Origin: Isochrysis galbana
Taxonomy: Eukaryota; Haptophyta; Isochrysidales; Isochrysidaceae
Reading direction: 5' to 3'
DNA: 64,000 nt
NCBI GenBank assembly: GCA_018136815.1
Contig: CM030941.1
Coordinates: forward strand, 2,583,784-2,647,783
A program made the position numbers and the translations under genes. The notes under the pieces were generated by a model that was given only the letters and a program-made list of their open reading frames with translations, was not told the origin of the DNA and did no database searches. Shown in pieces: positions 30,420 to 41,789 of the stretch. Every line of letters starts with the position of its first letter. The first letter of the stretch is position 1.

Positions 30420-32332
30420 ATGCTCTCCCGCCGGCTCTCCACCATGCGTCTCCTCTCTCGTACCGCCCCCAGCCGCCCCCCTGTGGACTTCCACAACGGT
30501 CAGCTCGCTTTCGCCTCACGATCCACACCCGACCTCCTGAGAGGAGCCGCCGTCCTCGCCATATGCTCCCAGCCTCTCGTGGTGAAACACGCTGACACTC
30601 TTCTCTCTCTCGCAGCCACCCTCCTCGGCACACGGGCGACGCATGCGCTGGTGCGAGAGACGTTCTACGCGCACTTTGTCGCTGGAGAGTCGGCGCTCGA
30701 CATTGCGCCAAAGATGGCCGCGCTCCAGCGGCACGGCGTCGGAGGCATTCTGGACTACGCGGCGGAGGCGGACATGAGCGTTGTTTCGGCGGACATCTCT
30801 GAGCTCACCGATGCGCCGAACCAGCCCGCGCGCGTCTACCCGTACAAGGGCGAGGCGAATTGCGACGCCAACGCCGCCGCATTCCATGCCGCTGTGCGCG
30901 CGGTCGCCGACACGACGCCCGACGGGTTTGCTGCGATAAAGGTGTCGGCGCTAGGCGATCCCAAGCTGCTCGAGCGCGTCTCCGACGGTGTTGTCGCAAT
31001 GTGCAACCTCTTTCGCACTCTCGACCGCGAGGGTACCGGAAAGGTTTCCGCTGAGGTCTTTGCACGCGAGTGGCCTGAGCTCTTCAACGGCATCACAATG
31101 GAGGAGGCATCCGAGATGTTCCAGCGGATCGACGCCGACGCCGACGGTGAGATCGATGCCATCGACTGGCTCAACTCCATACCGCTCGAGGACGTGCCCC
31201 AGTTGGTGAAGAAATGCCGCCACCGTGGTGCCCTCTTCCGCTCCGCCCTTTCGCCGGGCGAGATGGACGCGACAGAGCGGATGCTTGCCAGGCTCGACGC
31301 CATCGCTGCGCGCGCGGCGCACCTCGGAGTCAGGCTCATGGTACGCCTCGGGGCCGCACGCGCTACTTCGGCTGGCCGTAGCGCGCGGGCGCGCGAGCAC
31401 GCCGCTCATCTCCTTGCGCGCTGTGCGCCTGCAGGTCGATGCTGAGCACACGTACTTGCAGCCTGCCATCGATCATGCTGTGCTTCAGCTGCAGCGCAAG
31501 TACAACAATGAGTATCCCGCTGTATACAGCACGTACCAGGCCTACTTGCACGACTGCGTGCCTCGGCTCCGGCTCGACATGGAGCGCGCGAAGCGTGAGG
31601 GCTGGCACTTTGGTGCCAAGCTAGTGCGGGGTGCGTACATGGTGCACGAGCGCGAGCGCGCTGCTAGCCAAGGGTACCCGAGCCCCATTCAGCCGACTGT
31701 CGAAGACACGCACATGGCATACAATGAATGCACGCGGCTGCTGCTCGTCGACTGCCCGGTGCCGCCGCGTACATCTGCCATGTTTGCGACCCACAATGAG
31801 GTGTGCGCCGGTCCTCGCGCGCCGCCGTTCCCCCTGCAAACTCGGCCAGCGCGCCCAGGGTCACCCCACCGCCTCGGCCACACCGTCACGTTTGCAGGCT
31901 AGCGTGCGCGAAGTCATCCGTATCCTGGCAGATGGTGAGTCGGTAGTGCCGAAAGAGCGCGTAGGGTTTGGACAGGTGCGTGGCTCCACGTTGGCATATC
32001 GGTGCGCGTGCGGGCGTGCCGGTGGGGACGTGCTCGTTATTGTCGAATGCCCGATATGGCGTGATCCCTGCTTCTTGCCTGGCGCATGCTATGCTGCTGA
32101 CCGCCCCATCTGCACCACACGCCCGCAGCTGCTCGGCATGGCAGACCACCTCACCTTTGCGCTTGGAGCTGAAGGGTTCAAGGCTTACAAGTACGTTCCG
32201 TATGGGCCTCTCACGGAGGTGATGCCTTACCTGATGCGACGCGCGCAAGAGAACTGTGACGCGCTCTCGGGCGCGTCGGTTGAGCGCATCATGATGTTGT
32301 GCGAGGTGCGACGGCGCATCCTTGGTTTCTAA
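30420..32332 (+). CDS. PRODH: Proline dehydrogenase with EF-hand insertion, four exons
   Basis: Exons 30420-31340, 31435-31800, 31898-31975 and 32129-32332 join in phase 0 to 522 residues; donors are GTACGC, GTGTGC and GTGCGT, acceptors CAG. It is an FAD enzyme oxidising L-proline to pyrroline-5-carboxylate, expected on the mitochondrial inner membrane; the Arg/Ser-rich start (MLSRRLSTMRLLSRTAPSR) fits a presequence. Family landmarks: GGILDYAAEAD near residue 105, FAAIKVSALGDP, then after the insertion LGVRLM-VDAEHTYLQPAIDH, GAKLVRGAYMVHERERA, FATHNE, FGQLLGMADHLTFALG and KYVPYGPLTEVMPYLMRRAQEN. Residues about 195-260 hold two EF-hand-like loops (LDREGTGKVSAEVF and DADADGEIDAIDW), the second canonical, which suggests calcium control. 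A later in-frame ATG at 30444 is an alternative start. Confidence 0.92.
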
Positions 32333-33850
32333 ACGTGGCCGATGCGCAGTGGACCGCATGAGACGGCGGTGCGATCCGGTGGAGCGTCGGCCAGCTTGCG
32401 CGACGCCTCGGCTTCATGTCGAGGCCTTGCTGGGGGCGTGCGCACACTCAGCACCTGCGGGAGGAGAAGTCGATGCTATTGTGCATGAGCGTGCGATCAT
32501 CGTGGGCACACACGCAGTCCACTGCGTGGCATCGGTGGAGGCGATGGCGACATCAACTCGGCTAGTCCAGTTCGTGCAGGCTAGTCCAGGTCACGCTTTG
32601 CACGCATGCGGGTCCTCCTGCATCTCGTATTGGTGGGGGCGAAGGCGACGCCAATACGTTTGAGCCCGAGACTAATCCGCTGCCGGCCACACCGACAGCT
32701 TGTGATGGCGGGGGCGAAGGCGACGCCAATATCTTGGAGCCACAGCTGCTCTTTTCCATGCCCACCTTGTGCTGCGAGGGCGAAGACGACGCCGATACAT
32801 TTCTGGCGCCGACCGCAGGGGACGTTCCACGCATCCGCGTGTGTTATTGGTGGGGGCGAAGGCGACGCCAATACGTATGGGCGGACACAGCGGCCGCTTT
32901 GTGCAGAGCATGCTTTTCTACATTTGGCATTGGTGAGAGCGAAGGCGACACCAATATGTCTGAGCCATCGCGGGGGTTCATCTTCTCGTGCTCACTCGTG
33001 TCTTGTCGAACGCTAGCGTGACGTGGGCGACGAACATGTCCTTGAGCAGCCGTCAGACTTCTACCAAAGCGGAGGCCACAATGGTGTGAGGTCAGCGTCT
33101 TGCGCGCATGGGCACTGCGTGGTCATGTCTCGGTGTCTTATGATGGTATCCCGGCGCTTGGGCTTGCACACACACTAGTCGAATCCCCCCATTGCCCAAC
33201 TCATGCACACTTGTGCTTCACGCGCTCAGCCTTGTCATTGGGGCCAGGCGGCGCAGCAGCCGGCTCGGCAGCCGGCGTGGCTGTTGCGAGCAAGCATGCC
33301 ATCGATCACAGCACGCGAGTACAATGCTCGCTCGGAACCTACTGCCGGTGGGGGCGAAGGCGACACTGGCAGCGTAGGACGGCACCTGTGCCCTCGTCGC
33401 GCCAACCGAGTGGCGACGGGTGGCATCTACATTGTGGTCATGTCATGTCCTTTCATCCTCGCTTCGGATGGGCGGGGCGCACTTGCGCAACGCGTGCCTC
33501 CACCCCTCTCGATTACATATCTTGTTGTGTCGCGGCTCGTTGTGTCCTCGACATCGTTGTCCTGTGGGTACAACGTGTGTTCGTCCATCCTTGGATTTTG
33601 ATTCCTCGAATCCTGCAACGATTCTCGCGAGCGGTTGCTCTCACCTCTTTCATAGCCATTGTCCTTGCTGTACTTGCCGGCAACTAGGCCAACGTACATT
33701 GCAATACCTACCTGTGCCCTGAATGAGGCTAGCGGCTCGAGAAAATCTCCACATTCAGATCCCTAGGACTGGGGATGAAAGGATGGATGATAGGTGATTG
33801 AAGACGGCGGGATGGATTCGCTCGTGAGACAAGTGCAAACGGCAAAGATG
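32333..33850. other. Intergenic DNA downstream of proline dehydrogenase
   Basis: It contains the palindrome array at 32629-33370. Open frames here (for example 33100-33687) have no recognisable domain and overlap others on both strands, so none is called. A/T-rich sequence at 33850 marks the start of the dispersed repeat. Confidence 0.4.
32629..33370. repeat. Spaced palindromic 27-bp repeats
   Basis: Six variants of ATTGGTG-GGGGCGAAGGCGA-CGCCAAT lie at 32629, 32704, 32771, 32846, 32929 and about 33342. Arms pair (ATTGG..CCAAT) in most copies, and the ATTGGTG/CACCAAT copy at 32929 pairs fully. The first five are 67-83 bases apart; the spacers between them are unlike one another. Confidence 0.75.
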
Positions 33851-33856
33851 AAGATA

Positions 33857-34136
33857 AATAAATAAAATAATTAATGTTACATCCTAGGCAACGCGCCACT
33901 AGCTAATTGGACAACGTTTCAGTCCCGGAATCCCGCCATGCCTGACGCCTGACGAGCCAGCTGTCCAAGTGATACCGGGGGGGGGCACTGCCCCTTCCCC
34001 TCGATAATTTGTGCCCCCCCCTCCAGTGGCCACGCACCGACCCTGCGTGCCCTAGCGCGTCCTCTCCTCGAGTCCACGTTGAGGGGGAAGCCCTTTCGGG
34101 TAAAAACAATACAGGGGGGGGCACTCGTGAAACTAG
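33857..34136. repeat. Second copy of the dispersed composite repeat, left block
   Basis: Follows 11605-11865 (AATAATTAATGTTA, CACTAGCTAATTGGAC, TCCCGGAATCCCGCC, CTCTCCTCGAGTCCACG, CCCTTTCGGGTAAAAACAA) with scattered differences. It is interrupted at 34137 by the end of a Ty3/gypsy element; the right block resumes at about 36538. Confidence 0.8.
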
Positions 34137-36235
34137 TGACGAATTGGAATGGCCAATAGGGCCTGAGGGCAATGAGGAAGGAGCAAGGCCGGCGGCAGGC
34201 GCGGCGAGGGAGACGACTTCGGGGGTGCTGACGGGCTGAAACCCGTCAGCAGAGGAAGGCGGGCAGGCGGGCTTGGGCGAGGGCGAGGACGGCGGCGAGA
34301 GCGACATCGAGCGAGAGGCGAGAGGCGAGGGTGAGTGAGAGGAGAGCTGTGTTGGTGTTGGCAGGGGCTGGTGAGGAGAGGCGAGTTTGTAGGGTACGAG
34401 TGTTACGAGAGCGAGAGCGACGAGAACGAGAGCGACGGATGACGACTGACGATATAGGACGTCGGATCCAACGATGCTCACGCGCGAGCTTAACGACGAG
34501 ATGCGGGAGTCTCCCGACAGAGCGTAGCGAAAGGGGAGGGAGATCTGCCCTCCGTAGACGAAAGGAGTGAAGCGAGACCGGGTTTTCGTGGGAGATCGGA
34601 GCGGCTCCCTCGGTGCAAAAGAGGGCACGGCCCCTCGTCTCCCCGCGGGGGGAAAGACAGAAGGCATAGAGAACGAGCGAGACAGACGACCGTGTCGGTG
34701 TCGTACAGTGAGAAACGAGAGCGGAGAGAGGAGATAACTAAAACAAGTCATCGGCAGAAATCGATTCGAGCGCCGCGACGACGGCAGCCTCCGATGACGG
34801 CATGGACCGGAGGGCTTCCTGGCGGCAGCGAGAGAAGTCCGTCCGTCCGGCACCTCGAGCACTGCCGCGTCGTACGCATGCGAACCGAACCACGGCGAGC
34901 GGCGCGACGATCCCGACGAGTACCACCACTGTCCGAGGACGAAGACCGCGTGCTGCGGTCGCATCAGTGGACCTGCAGAGTTGGCAACAGACAGGCGGGC
35001 TGAGACGGGCACGTGGGAGACATGGCCCACGCCAACCATTCGGCGGCCGCGGGGGGGAAATTCGGCGACCGCGGGGGGGAACTGGAAAAGAATTCCCGTA
35101 CGTTCCCGTACCCCGATCAAACGTAAACGACGGCGTTGAGAGATATCTGAAGGGGCGTGACAGTCGCGACTGTCAGAAGAACGCAGAGGGTGTATCGAGG
35201 AGAGAGACGAGGGTGCGATCCGATGGCGACAGGCGTGCGAGAGCCTCGGAGCGACAGCGAACGAAGGTAGGCGAGGCAAGGGCATCGTGCGCAAATGCGT
35301 GGGGACCGTAATACGCGACGACATGCTCGTGCCCATGATCGTCGACTTGCGACAGAATACCACCAATACCCAGGGTACTGGCCGCGTCCGTTTTGACGAT
35401 GAACTCTTTGTCGTGACGAGGCGCAGCCAACACTGGAGCAGACGTGATGAGCTCGATGAGGCGACGGATCGCTGTCTGACACTCAGGTGACTGAGAGACG
35501 GTAGCCACATCGACGCCCGTACGAGTAAGGTCGGTGAGAGGTGCCGCGACGTGCGCGAAACCCTTGATGAACCGACGGTAGTACGAGCAAAGACCGAGAA
35601 ACGAGCGGACCTTTTCGAGCGAATTGATGTGACGTGGATCAATCGAGCGTACCGCCTCGACTTTCTTGGGGTCCATCTCGAGACCACGACGAGAAACGAC
35701 GTGCCCAAGGTACTCGCCCTTGATAGCGAACAAGATGCACTTGGAGGCCTTACATGAGAGACCGGCCCATCGGAGCCGTTCGAGGACGAGGTCGAGACGA
35801 TGGAGCATCTGCTCGAAGGAGGCGTCGATGCGTTCCTCAAGAGTGCTGCCTGTACCTGTCGACCAAATCCCGATGTCGTCCAGGTACGGCATGCAAATTT
35901 CCCATGCGAGGCCTTGGAGCACCGCGTCCATGAGACGACACATGTAGGAAGGGCCGGATTGGACGCCGAACGGGAGGTAATTGAACTCGTACTTCTGGCG
36001 GTGGGTGCAGAACGCCGTGATGGGTTTGTCCTCCTCCTTGATGGGCAGACACCAGAAGCCGGAGGCGAGATCGAGCAAGCAGAGAAAGAGAGAATCTCGA
36101 GAACCTTGGCCTCGGGATAGACGATCGATAGCTTCGACGGTGAGCGGTAGAGGGCTGTCCGAGATACGAAGCTTCGAGTTCGTGTCGCGATAGTCGACGC
36201 AGAAGCGAACGGATCCGTCCTTCTTGCCGACTAGG
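34137..36235 (-). mobile_element. Truncated and rearranged Ty3/gypsy copy
   Basis: On the minus strand, from 36235 down, the reverse transcriptase matches the intact element from VGKKDGSVRFCVDYRD through YLDDIGIWS to VVAYYG almost residue for residue. It then jumps at about 35315 directly to the end of the polyprotein (AFAHDALASPTFVRC to a stop at 35173). Most of RNase H and all of integrase and chromodomain are missing. The 3' non-coding part is followed by a diverged second copy of the polyprotein tail (HVPVSARLSVANSAG, VFVLGQWWYSS) and the last part of an LTR ending AATTCGTCA (34137). The 5' end is cut at about 36235, and no 5' LTR is present. Confidence 0.85.
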
Positions 36236-36537
36236 CTACTCACGTAGGAAAACTTTCTACACCCCCACGCTCCCAGCCCTTCTCCCCCCGCCATCAGGCG
36301 GCTCCCCCCGTGCACTACTAGGGGGATTGGGGTGAAGGGCTTAGATATGGTCCGGTGGCCCGCGCCTCCCCCCGGTGATCTGTTCCCTCTCTTCCTCCTG
36401 TGTCTCCGAGTGGGCGGCGACCTCAGTCCCGACTTATCCTGTAAACAGGTGCGGGACTTACCTATTTTTCGGTGGGCGGAGCTCCGCTCCGCCCACCCCC
36501 TTCTCCGCGCTCTCTCTCCCCTCTCCTGCGGCACGCG

Positions 36538-36934
36538 CGATGGCGCGCCTGCGGCAGGCCTGCAGCTGCCCATTGGCGACCCTGGAGGCTCATGGAGGCC
36601 AGCTCAGGGGGCAGAGGAGGCTGGGGCTGGGCCCTGGCCTCCCCTGCCTCTCCCTCGCTGGCGCTCCTGAGCCTCAGGGGCCCCCACGCTGCACCTGTCT
36701 GCCTGTCGAACAGGGGGGGAGGAGGGGTTGGAGCAATGGGCTGGCCACGCCGGGCCAGGATGGGCGAATCAGGCGAGCCTGTCAGTGGGAGAGAGGGTCA
36801 GCAGGGCAGTGGCCTCCTGGCAAGCCATCAGGCGTGCCAGGAGGATGGGTGGTTCCTCCCCCATGGCGGGGGAGGAGTGGAGAGAGGGGGGGGCTCGTGC
36901 CCCCCCATGGGCGAGCTAAGTATAAACTTAGTTG
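36538..36934. repeat. Second copy of the dispersed composite repeat, right block
   Basis: Follows 12065-12480 (GGGCTGGCCACG, GGCGAATCAGGCG, TCCTGGCAAGCCATCAGGC, CCCCCATGGCGGGGGAGGAG) and ends with the same AAGTATAAACTTAGTTG. Between 36236 and 36538 lies C-rich DNA not found in the first copy. Confidence 0.8.
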
Positions 36935-37503
36935 AAAGACCCGAGCCCCTAAGTAGAGCACGAGGGGAGTTGCCGCAAGGCGGGAAATGAGGGTGGGGAA
37001 GGGAAAAGGGCGTGGCTACGAGGAAACGTTCCAGTGCCACGAGTGAGGCGGGAATTTTAAAAGGTTTTTTTTTCCATTCAGCACCATCCTTGTTGTAGAA
37101 GAAGATCTTGTCATTGTTCTTGTCCATGTCTCTTTGTCTCTCGGCGGGGGTACTAGATGAGTGGCGAAAGCTCTCTTGTTACTTGTCTCTTAGGGGTCTC
37201 TACCCTTGCACGGTCCGGTGTCCGTTCAAACGACTCAACCGCCGTAACCGGCTCAACCGCCGTAACCGACTCAACCGCCGATCACGTAACCAACACAAAA
37301 ACAAAACCCCAACAAGAACAAATGCTTTGCACACCACCTAGCCATAGCTAGGACTTGGGTTCACGACACACATGAAACCTTGCATGAAGCTTTGCGCTTC
37401 TCACAAGTTATAGACTTTCCGATGGTACCGGAAGGGTGAACATGAGCATGTTTCCCATATGAAATGTTTGAATTTGCAGTTCGCCTCGGCAAAGCCTAAA
37501 AAC
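36935..37503. repeat. Intergenic DNA with an 18-bp minisatellite
   Basis: Units of CGACTCAACCGCCGTAAC repeat about three times at 37231-37285. The remainder up to the sulfotransferase stop codon has no recognisable gene and probably includes that gene's 3' UTR (minus strand). Confidence 0.55.
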
Positions 37504-38975
37504 TCACACGCACGGCACCTCTTCATATGAAGGAAATTCAGGAAACTCCGGCTCCAATGCATACAAAACCTGGTTCCAAGGAGCATAGAGCTCTCCCAAA
37601 GCTGAACGCGTTGTGCACTGTGGCAACTTAGTCGCTTGAACGAGGCCGCTCTTGGCGGCGGCATTCGCATGGACCGAGTCGTGAAATCCAAGAGCAACTG
37701 CTGGAATGTTTGCAAAGTCCAGGACAGATTGCATGTACGAATTTGTTTCCGACGACTTGAACGCCTCCATACTGAGTATGAGCACGTTTGCCCGGGAAAA
37801 TTGTGAGAGCAAAAAGACAAGCTGTGGTGCATACATGCCCCAAAAGATCACCTACATGAAACGACGACAGATGTTGGCAAGGGGTTGGGGTCGCGAAAGT
37901 ATGCGGGCGCACGAGACGTAATATCTGTGCACAGCCGTCTCCCATGAGGCGCGCTGACTCACCGGAGGATACCGTTGTTGACAATGCTTTAGGGGATACA
38001 ATCCGCCGAAACTCGCAAAATTCAAGCTATCAGCAGTCACTTCAGGAGGTGTGCAATTTCCCATTGCTCGTGCACCAAGGTTCGCGATGGTTCTGGCTGT
38101 CCGTTGACAATCCAATTTGACTCCAGTCTTTGAGCTATTCCGATGACACTCTCTTAAGGAGGGAAAGAGTTCTTTGGCCGACGCCATGTCTTGCCTGCCG
38201 GCAATGTAATTGCTCCATGTATGTCGTGCTGACCTAATAGCTGCGTCCACGTTGATCTGGCTGTGATTTAGACGTTGCTCCATCTGTAAAAAGGACACCA
38301 TCCGAGAGACTGGTTCGCGCAGCTGGATTATGAAGCGTGCTTGAACCTGCCGAGGAAAATATGTACGATGAACGCATTTCATGAGCAACGCAATTGCGAA
38401 AATCGCGTGTCAGCAATGGCAGCATTGGCAAAATACTGCCAACAAAGTGCACTCACCGCTTCAGCCTCGGTCATGATGAAGCGCAGCCTCGCGGCGGCAA
38501 GTGGGGAAATCAGATTGTCAGGTGTAGCCTCCACGAAGCACAAAGATGAGCAACTCTGGGAGAGGAACGTGCCCGCGTAGACATGGCGAGAGGGCGCGGT
38601 GGTCCATGTAAGGTAGTGCGTCTCCTTTGCGTTCGTAGTGGGCACCGGCAGTAGGCCTGTGTACAGAGCATTGCCTCCGCACGCGCCTAGAATCTGCAGC
38701 ATCGCATTCAGGCTGGTCGTGCCAGCTTTCTGAGCGCCCCATATGTATCGGAGCGGAATGCACTGCCCGCGTGCGTCGCACGAGTGTGTGCACCTCTCCT
38801 TTGCGCTGGCGCACGCCTGCCCCGCCCAGAAGGCAAACGCGAGCCACGCGGGGCCGCGCCGGATAGGCCGAGCGAGAGCACGCGGTGGGCGTGCTAATGG
38901 CGAATGAGCGCCGCCTGGGCCCGACCAGGCGGCACGATCCAGATCCTGGCGGCCACAATGTAGAGACCTTCTCAT
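37504..38975 (-). CDS. Golgi-type sulfotransferase (type II membrane protein), three exons
   Basis: Minus-strand exons 38975-38457, 38346-37963 and 37851-37504 join in phase 0 to 416 residues; both donors are GTGAGT, acceptors GGCAG and TGTAG. A basic N-terminus is followed by a short hydrophobic segment (residues 42-56, PAWLAFAFWAGQACA), a likely signal anchor. The PAPS 5'-phosphosulfate loop is GAQKAGTTSL (80-89), followed by KETHYL and FVEATPDNL. The 3'-phosphate site is LREPVSRMVS (182-191) in exon 2. Exon 3 begins VIFWGMYAPQLVFLL and continues VLILSMEAF, the usual C-terminal part of carbohydrate sulfotransferases. Expected role: transfer of sulfate from PAPS to a glycan in the Golgi lumen, for example for cell-surface polysaccharide. 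The acceptor sugar cannot be told. Confidence 0.88.
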
Positions 38976-39652
38976 GAACAGTGTACCCCTACGCGGGGGA
39001 GATGGGCACGCAGCAGCTCGGGTGCAGCGGAGTGGGGGCCGTTCATTTTTACTAGAACTACTCGGCGTGTTCTCAACAAGGCTTGTATTAATTATGGCCC
39101 GCCCGGCCTAAGGGCGAAGAAAATTTTTCGGGATATAAGGCCTTATGGCTTTGGAAATCCGCACTTTAGAAGTAAGGCCTTACTTTACGTAAGGCCTTAC
39201 TTAAGGGCTTACATCGGGGCATCCACAATGACCTTATTTAAGGGCTTACCTCGCTTACTTATGACTTATGTCTCCGCTGCCTGCCCCCTCCCCCCCCGCC
39301 GCCCGCCGGCCCGCTCTCCCCACAGCACACCTCGCGCGATCTCCCCCCCCTATAGGCCCGCGCCCCGCCCCCCCTACCGCCCCTAAGGCCGCCCCGCCCG
39401 CGCCCCACCCCGCCCCACCCCCTTCTCCCTCTCGCGCCGTTCGCGCCACAACGCCACAACCCCCCCTCCCCCGGCCTTACTTACCCCCCTCCCCCCCCCC
39501 CCCTTCCCCTTGCTCCCCCCCTGCTCCCCCCGCGCCCCGCCCGCGCCCCCTCCCCTCCCAGCCCTCCTTGGCTTCCCGCCCCACCTCCGGCTCCCCCCTT
39601 CGCGCCTCTCTCCTCTCTCCTCTCTCCTCCCACCCCGTACCTCCCGACCGAG
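38976..39652. repeat. Intergenic DNA with AAGGCCTTA palindromes and C-rich low complexity
   Basis: The 5' flank of the sulfotransferase gene is followed, at 39140-39250, by repeated TAAGGCCTTAC and AAGGGCTTAC words, some in inverted pairs. They look like the subterminal region of a DNA transposon; a hAT remnant follows at 39653. From 39280 to 39640 the sequence is C/G-rich low complexity. Confidence 0.5.
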
Positions 39653-40048
39653 ATGCAGGAAAAGATCTTTGTGCAAGTCTCGAACGAGGTGCAAGCTTTG
39701 CGCCAGACCATGGGTGTTGGCGCTGCTCCTCCTCCGCCGCCAGCTCACGAGTCCTTGCAAATGGACGACGATGATTACTTAGATTCTCTCATGGTCCCAG
39801 CGCCTCTTGCCGGTGGCCTAGCGCGCGCTGCCGCTCACCGTTGTCGTTGCAGATGACACACCGGAGTGGCAGAAACACCTCGAGCCTGAGTTGCTCCATT
39901 ATACATGGGTCAGCCGATTCTGCATGGAGGCAAGGACTTCAATCCACTGACTTGGTGGAAGGCGCAACGCGAGGATGTTGGTTCACCGTATGTTGTTCTT
40001 CCTATCATCGCCAATCTGTACTTGAGCCTTGCTTGCACGTCCACAGTG
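39653..40048 (+). pseudogene. hAT transposase remnant
   Basis: A frame starts MQEKIFVQVSNEVQALRQTM, followed after a TTGTCGTTGCAG acceptor-like site by DDTPEWQKHLEPELL. The diagnostic hAT core DFNPLTWWKAQREDVG, then VVLPIIANLYLSLACTST, is in a different frame with a stop upstream, so at least one frameshift separates them. The coding part ends at about 40046 without the dimerisation tail. Confidence 0.65.
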
Positions 40049-40277
40049 TGAGAAAACGTCCCGCTGGGGGACAATAAGAAAAAACTGGGCTCAAGCAGAC
40101 AAGTCCCCGGCACCCGGGGAGACAGCCGCGAGAGGCGAGGCGGGAGAGGAGAATTCTCTCGGGGGAGGATTAGAGAGGGTGAGGGCCCGGCGAAACAACT
40201 GCAATGCAGTGACCGGGAAACATAAGTTCTCTGTCGTTCACGTTCACCGACAAGTGATTTGACAACTCTACGATAGA

Positions 40278-40385
40278 TCGATAATAATAATCTATCTGAG
40301 CGTTAGTACCACTACTCTCACTAGCCCGGTACTAACACGACAGCCCTCAGCGCACCTGCCCGTACACCTTGGCGCGTGCTGTTGT
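40278..40385. repeat. Dispersed repeat with a GTTAGTACC/GGTACTAAC stem
   Basis: Almost the same sequence occurs at 60815-60921, including TACCACTACTCTCACTAGCC and GCGCACCTGCCCGTACACCT. It contains a perfect 9-bp stem (40302-40310 with 40328-40336) around a 17-base loop. The function is unknown; it is probably a mobile-element end. Confidence 0.7.
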
Positions 40386-40900
40386 CACAGATACATACTC
40401 CTATGCACCCTTCCACATCTCCCCCCTCGCAGGCCCCCGGCTCCCATTCTAACTCCCCACAAGTTAAAATGAGGGAAAACCCATTGAGGCGGTCCGGTCG
40501 ACGCCGGCCGACTCTCCGGGAAAAAGCACCGGGGGGGGGGGAGGAACCTCTCGTCAAAAAAGGAGAACGGCCCTTACAGCTCGCGCCGCGAGCGGTCCTC
40601 GAAGAAATAAATGTCTGCGCCCCCCGATACCTGCCACAGGGACGTCTTGAGCCACTCCCTTCTTCTCGCCTCTCCTGTCGCCAGCCGCCCCCCTTCGCCC
40701 GTTTGCTAACGCAAACGGGGCTCGTTTCTCACCACACTCCATCGGGGGGGGTGCAAATCCCCCCCTCTCCCTCGTTACCTAGCAAAGTCCGTCCTAGTTT
40801 CTAGGATTGGTCCTAGAAAGCTAGGTACCTTTATCCGCTACACGGTAGTCTTTAAGACTACGCGTTTGCGCAACCGTTTTGTGGCAACAAGTCGGAGAGC
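40386..40900. other. Intergenic DNA, no gene seen
   Basis: GC-rich sequence with a cluster of CCTAG words forming local palindromes at 40780-40825 (GTCCTAG...CTAGGAC type). No coding feature is supportable. Confidence 0.4.
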
Positions 40901-41789
40901 TTGGACTTCGACAGCTCGGTCATCATGAGCGAAAGGGAAATCCTTTCCACCTTCCTAGATCTCAGGACAGTGAAGTGTAATCACCTCGACCAGAATTTAA
41001 TGCGGGCGGCGAAGGCTCTCTTCATCAGCGAGTACGTCAAATTCGCCATGACTGCTGAGGAGTACGACCGCAAGAAAGAGGAAGAGGCACGGGCTGAAGC
41101 TAAACGCTTGCGTGATGTTGCCGCCACCCTGCCCTCAGAGCAATTATCACCCACACCATCCTCGGCAAGTAACACGCCAGCGAAGAGAGCGCGGGCGGGC
41201 GCTTGACCGCACGACCACGAGCAAGTTGGACTCGGGAGCCGTGTACGGGGAGTCGAACGACTGGCTGTTCGAGAGCGACGCGGACAGCGTCGTGAGCGAC
41301 GATGACATGTTGGAGTCGGCCATCGACGAGGTTGAACAACTCCAACGAGATGAAGAGAAGCTGCGCAAGCGCAAGATCGAGCTAGAGGACGAAGCGAAGA
41401 GGTCACTCAAACGATGGTTCAAGTTCACGGTGGATTGGAAGCGCGAGTTCCCTGACAAGTTGCATGGCAAAGACGCGGCCTGTCTCGATGCCGTCAACGA
41501 CTTGTTGATGTTGGATGTAGGCATTCTTTATCGTCGCATTGAGAAGCAAGACAAGGACCGAGCGCTCTACGGCTGGATCCCCCGGATGGCATCAGCGTCG
41601 TGGGGGCAGATCGGCGCCTTGAATGCGGAGTCTTTTTGTGAGCGTGCCTTGCGTGCTGCTGGCCATGTTCTGGACGAAGGCAACTCGTTGCTGCACAACG
41701 ACGAGCTTGAGAAACTTGTCATTTTGCGCATGAATCGGGAATTCATGCACTTTATGCGGTCCAACCACGCCACCACGCCTATGTTGTGA
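40901..41789 (+). pseudogene. hAT transposase C-terminal region, frameshifted
   Basis: The first frame (to 41206) reads MSEREILSTFLDLRTVKCNH and AAKALFISEYVKFAMTAEEYD. The second frame (from about 41200) reads an acidic/basic linker and then the hAT C-terminus: DVGILYRRIEKQDKD, WGQIGALNAESFCERALRAAG, LLHNDELEKLVILRMNREFM and a stop. The frames differ, so an intron or a frameshift lies near 41160-41210. The DDE catalytic part and N-terminal zinc finger are missing. It belongs to a hAT subfamily different from those at 12917 and 21209. Confidence 0.75.

Noticed and set aside
32629-33370. CRISPR array
   Set aside because: Repeats diverge, spacing is irregular, the genome is eukaryotic and no cas genes are present.
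33903-35840. 645-codon minus-strand ORF over the truncated retrotransposon
   Set aside because: Most of it is an off-frame translation of the reverse transcriptase, followed by non-coding LTR and dispersed-repeat sequence.
37401-37832. Alternative minus-strand ORF at the 3' end of the sulfotransferase
   Set aside because: A different frame from exon 3, lacking the conserved GMYAPQL and VLILS motifs.
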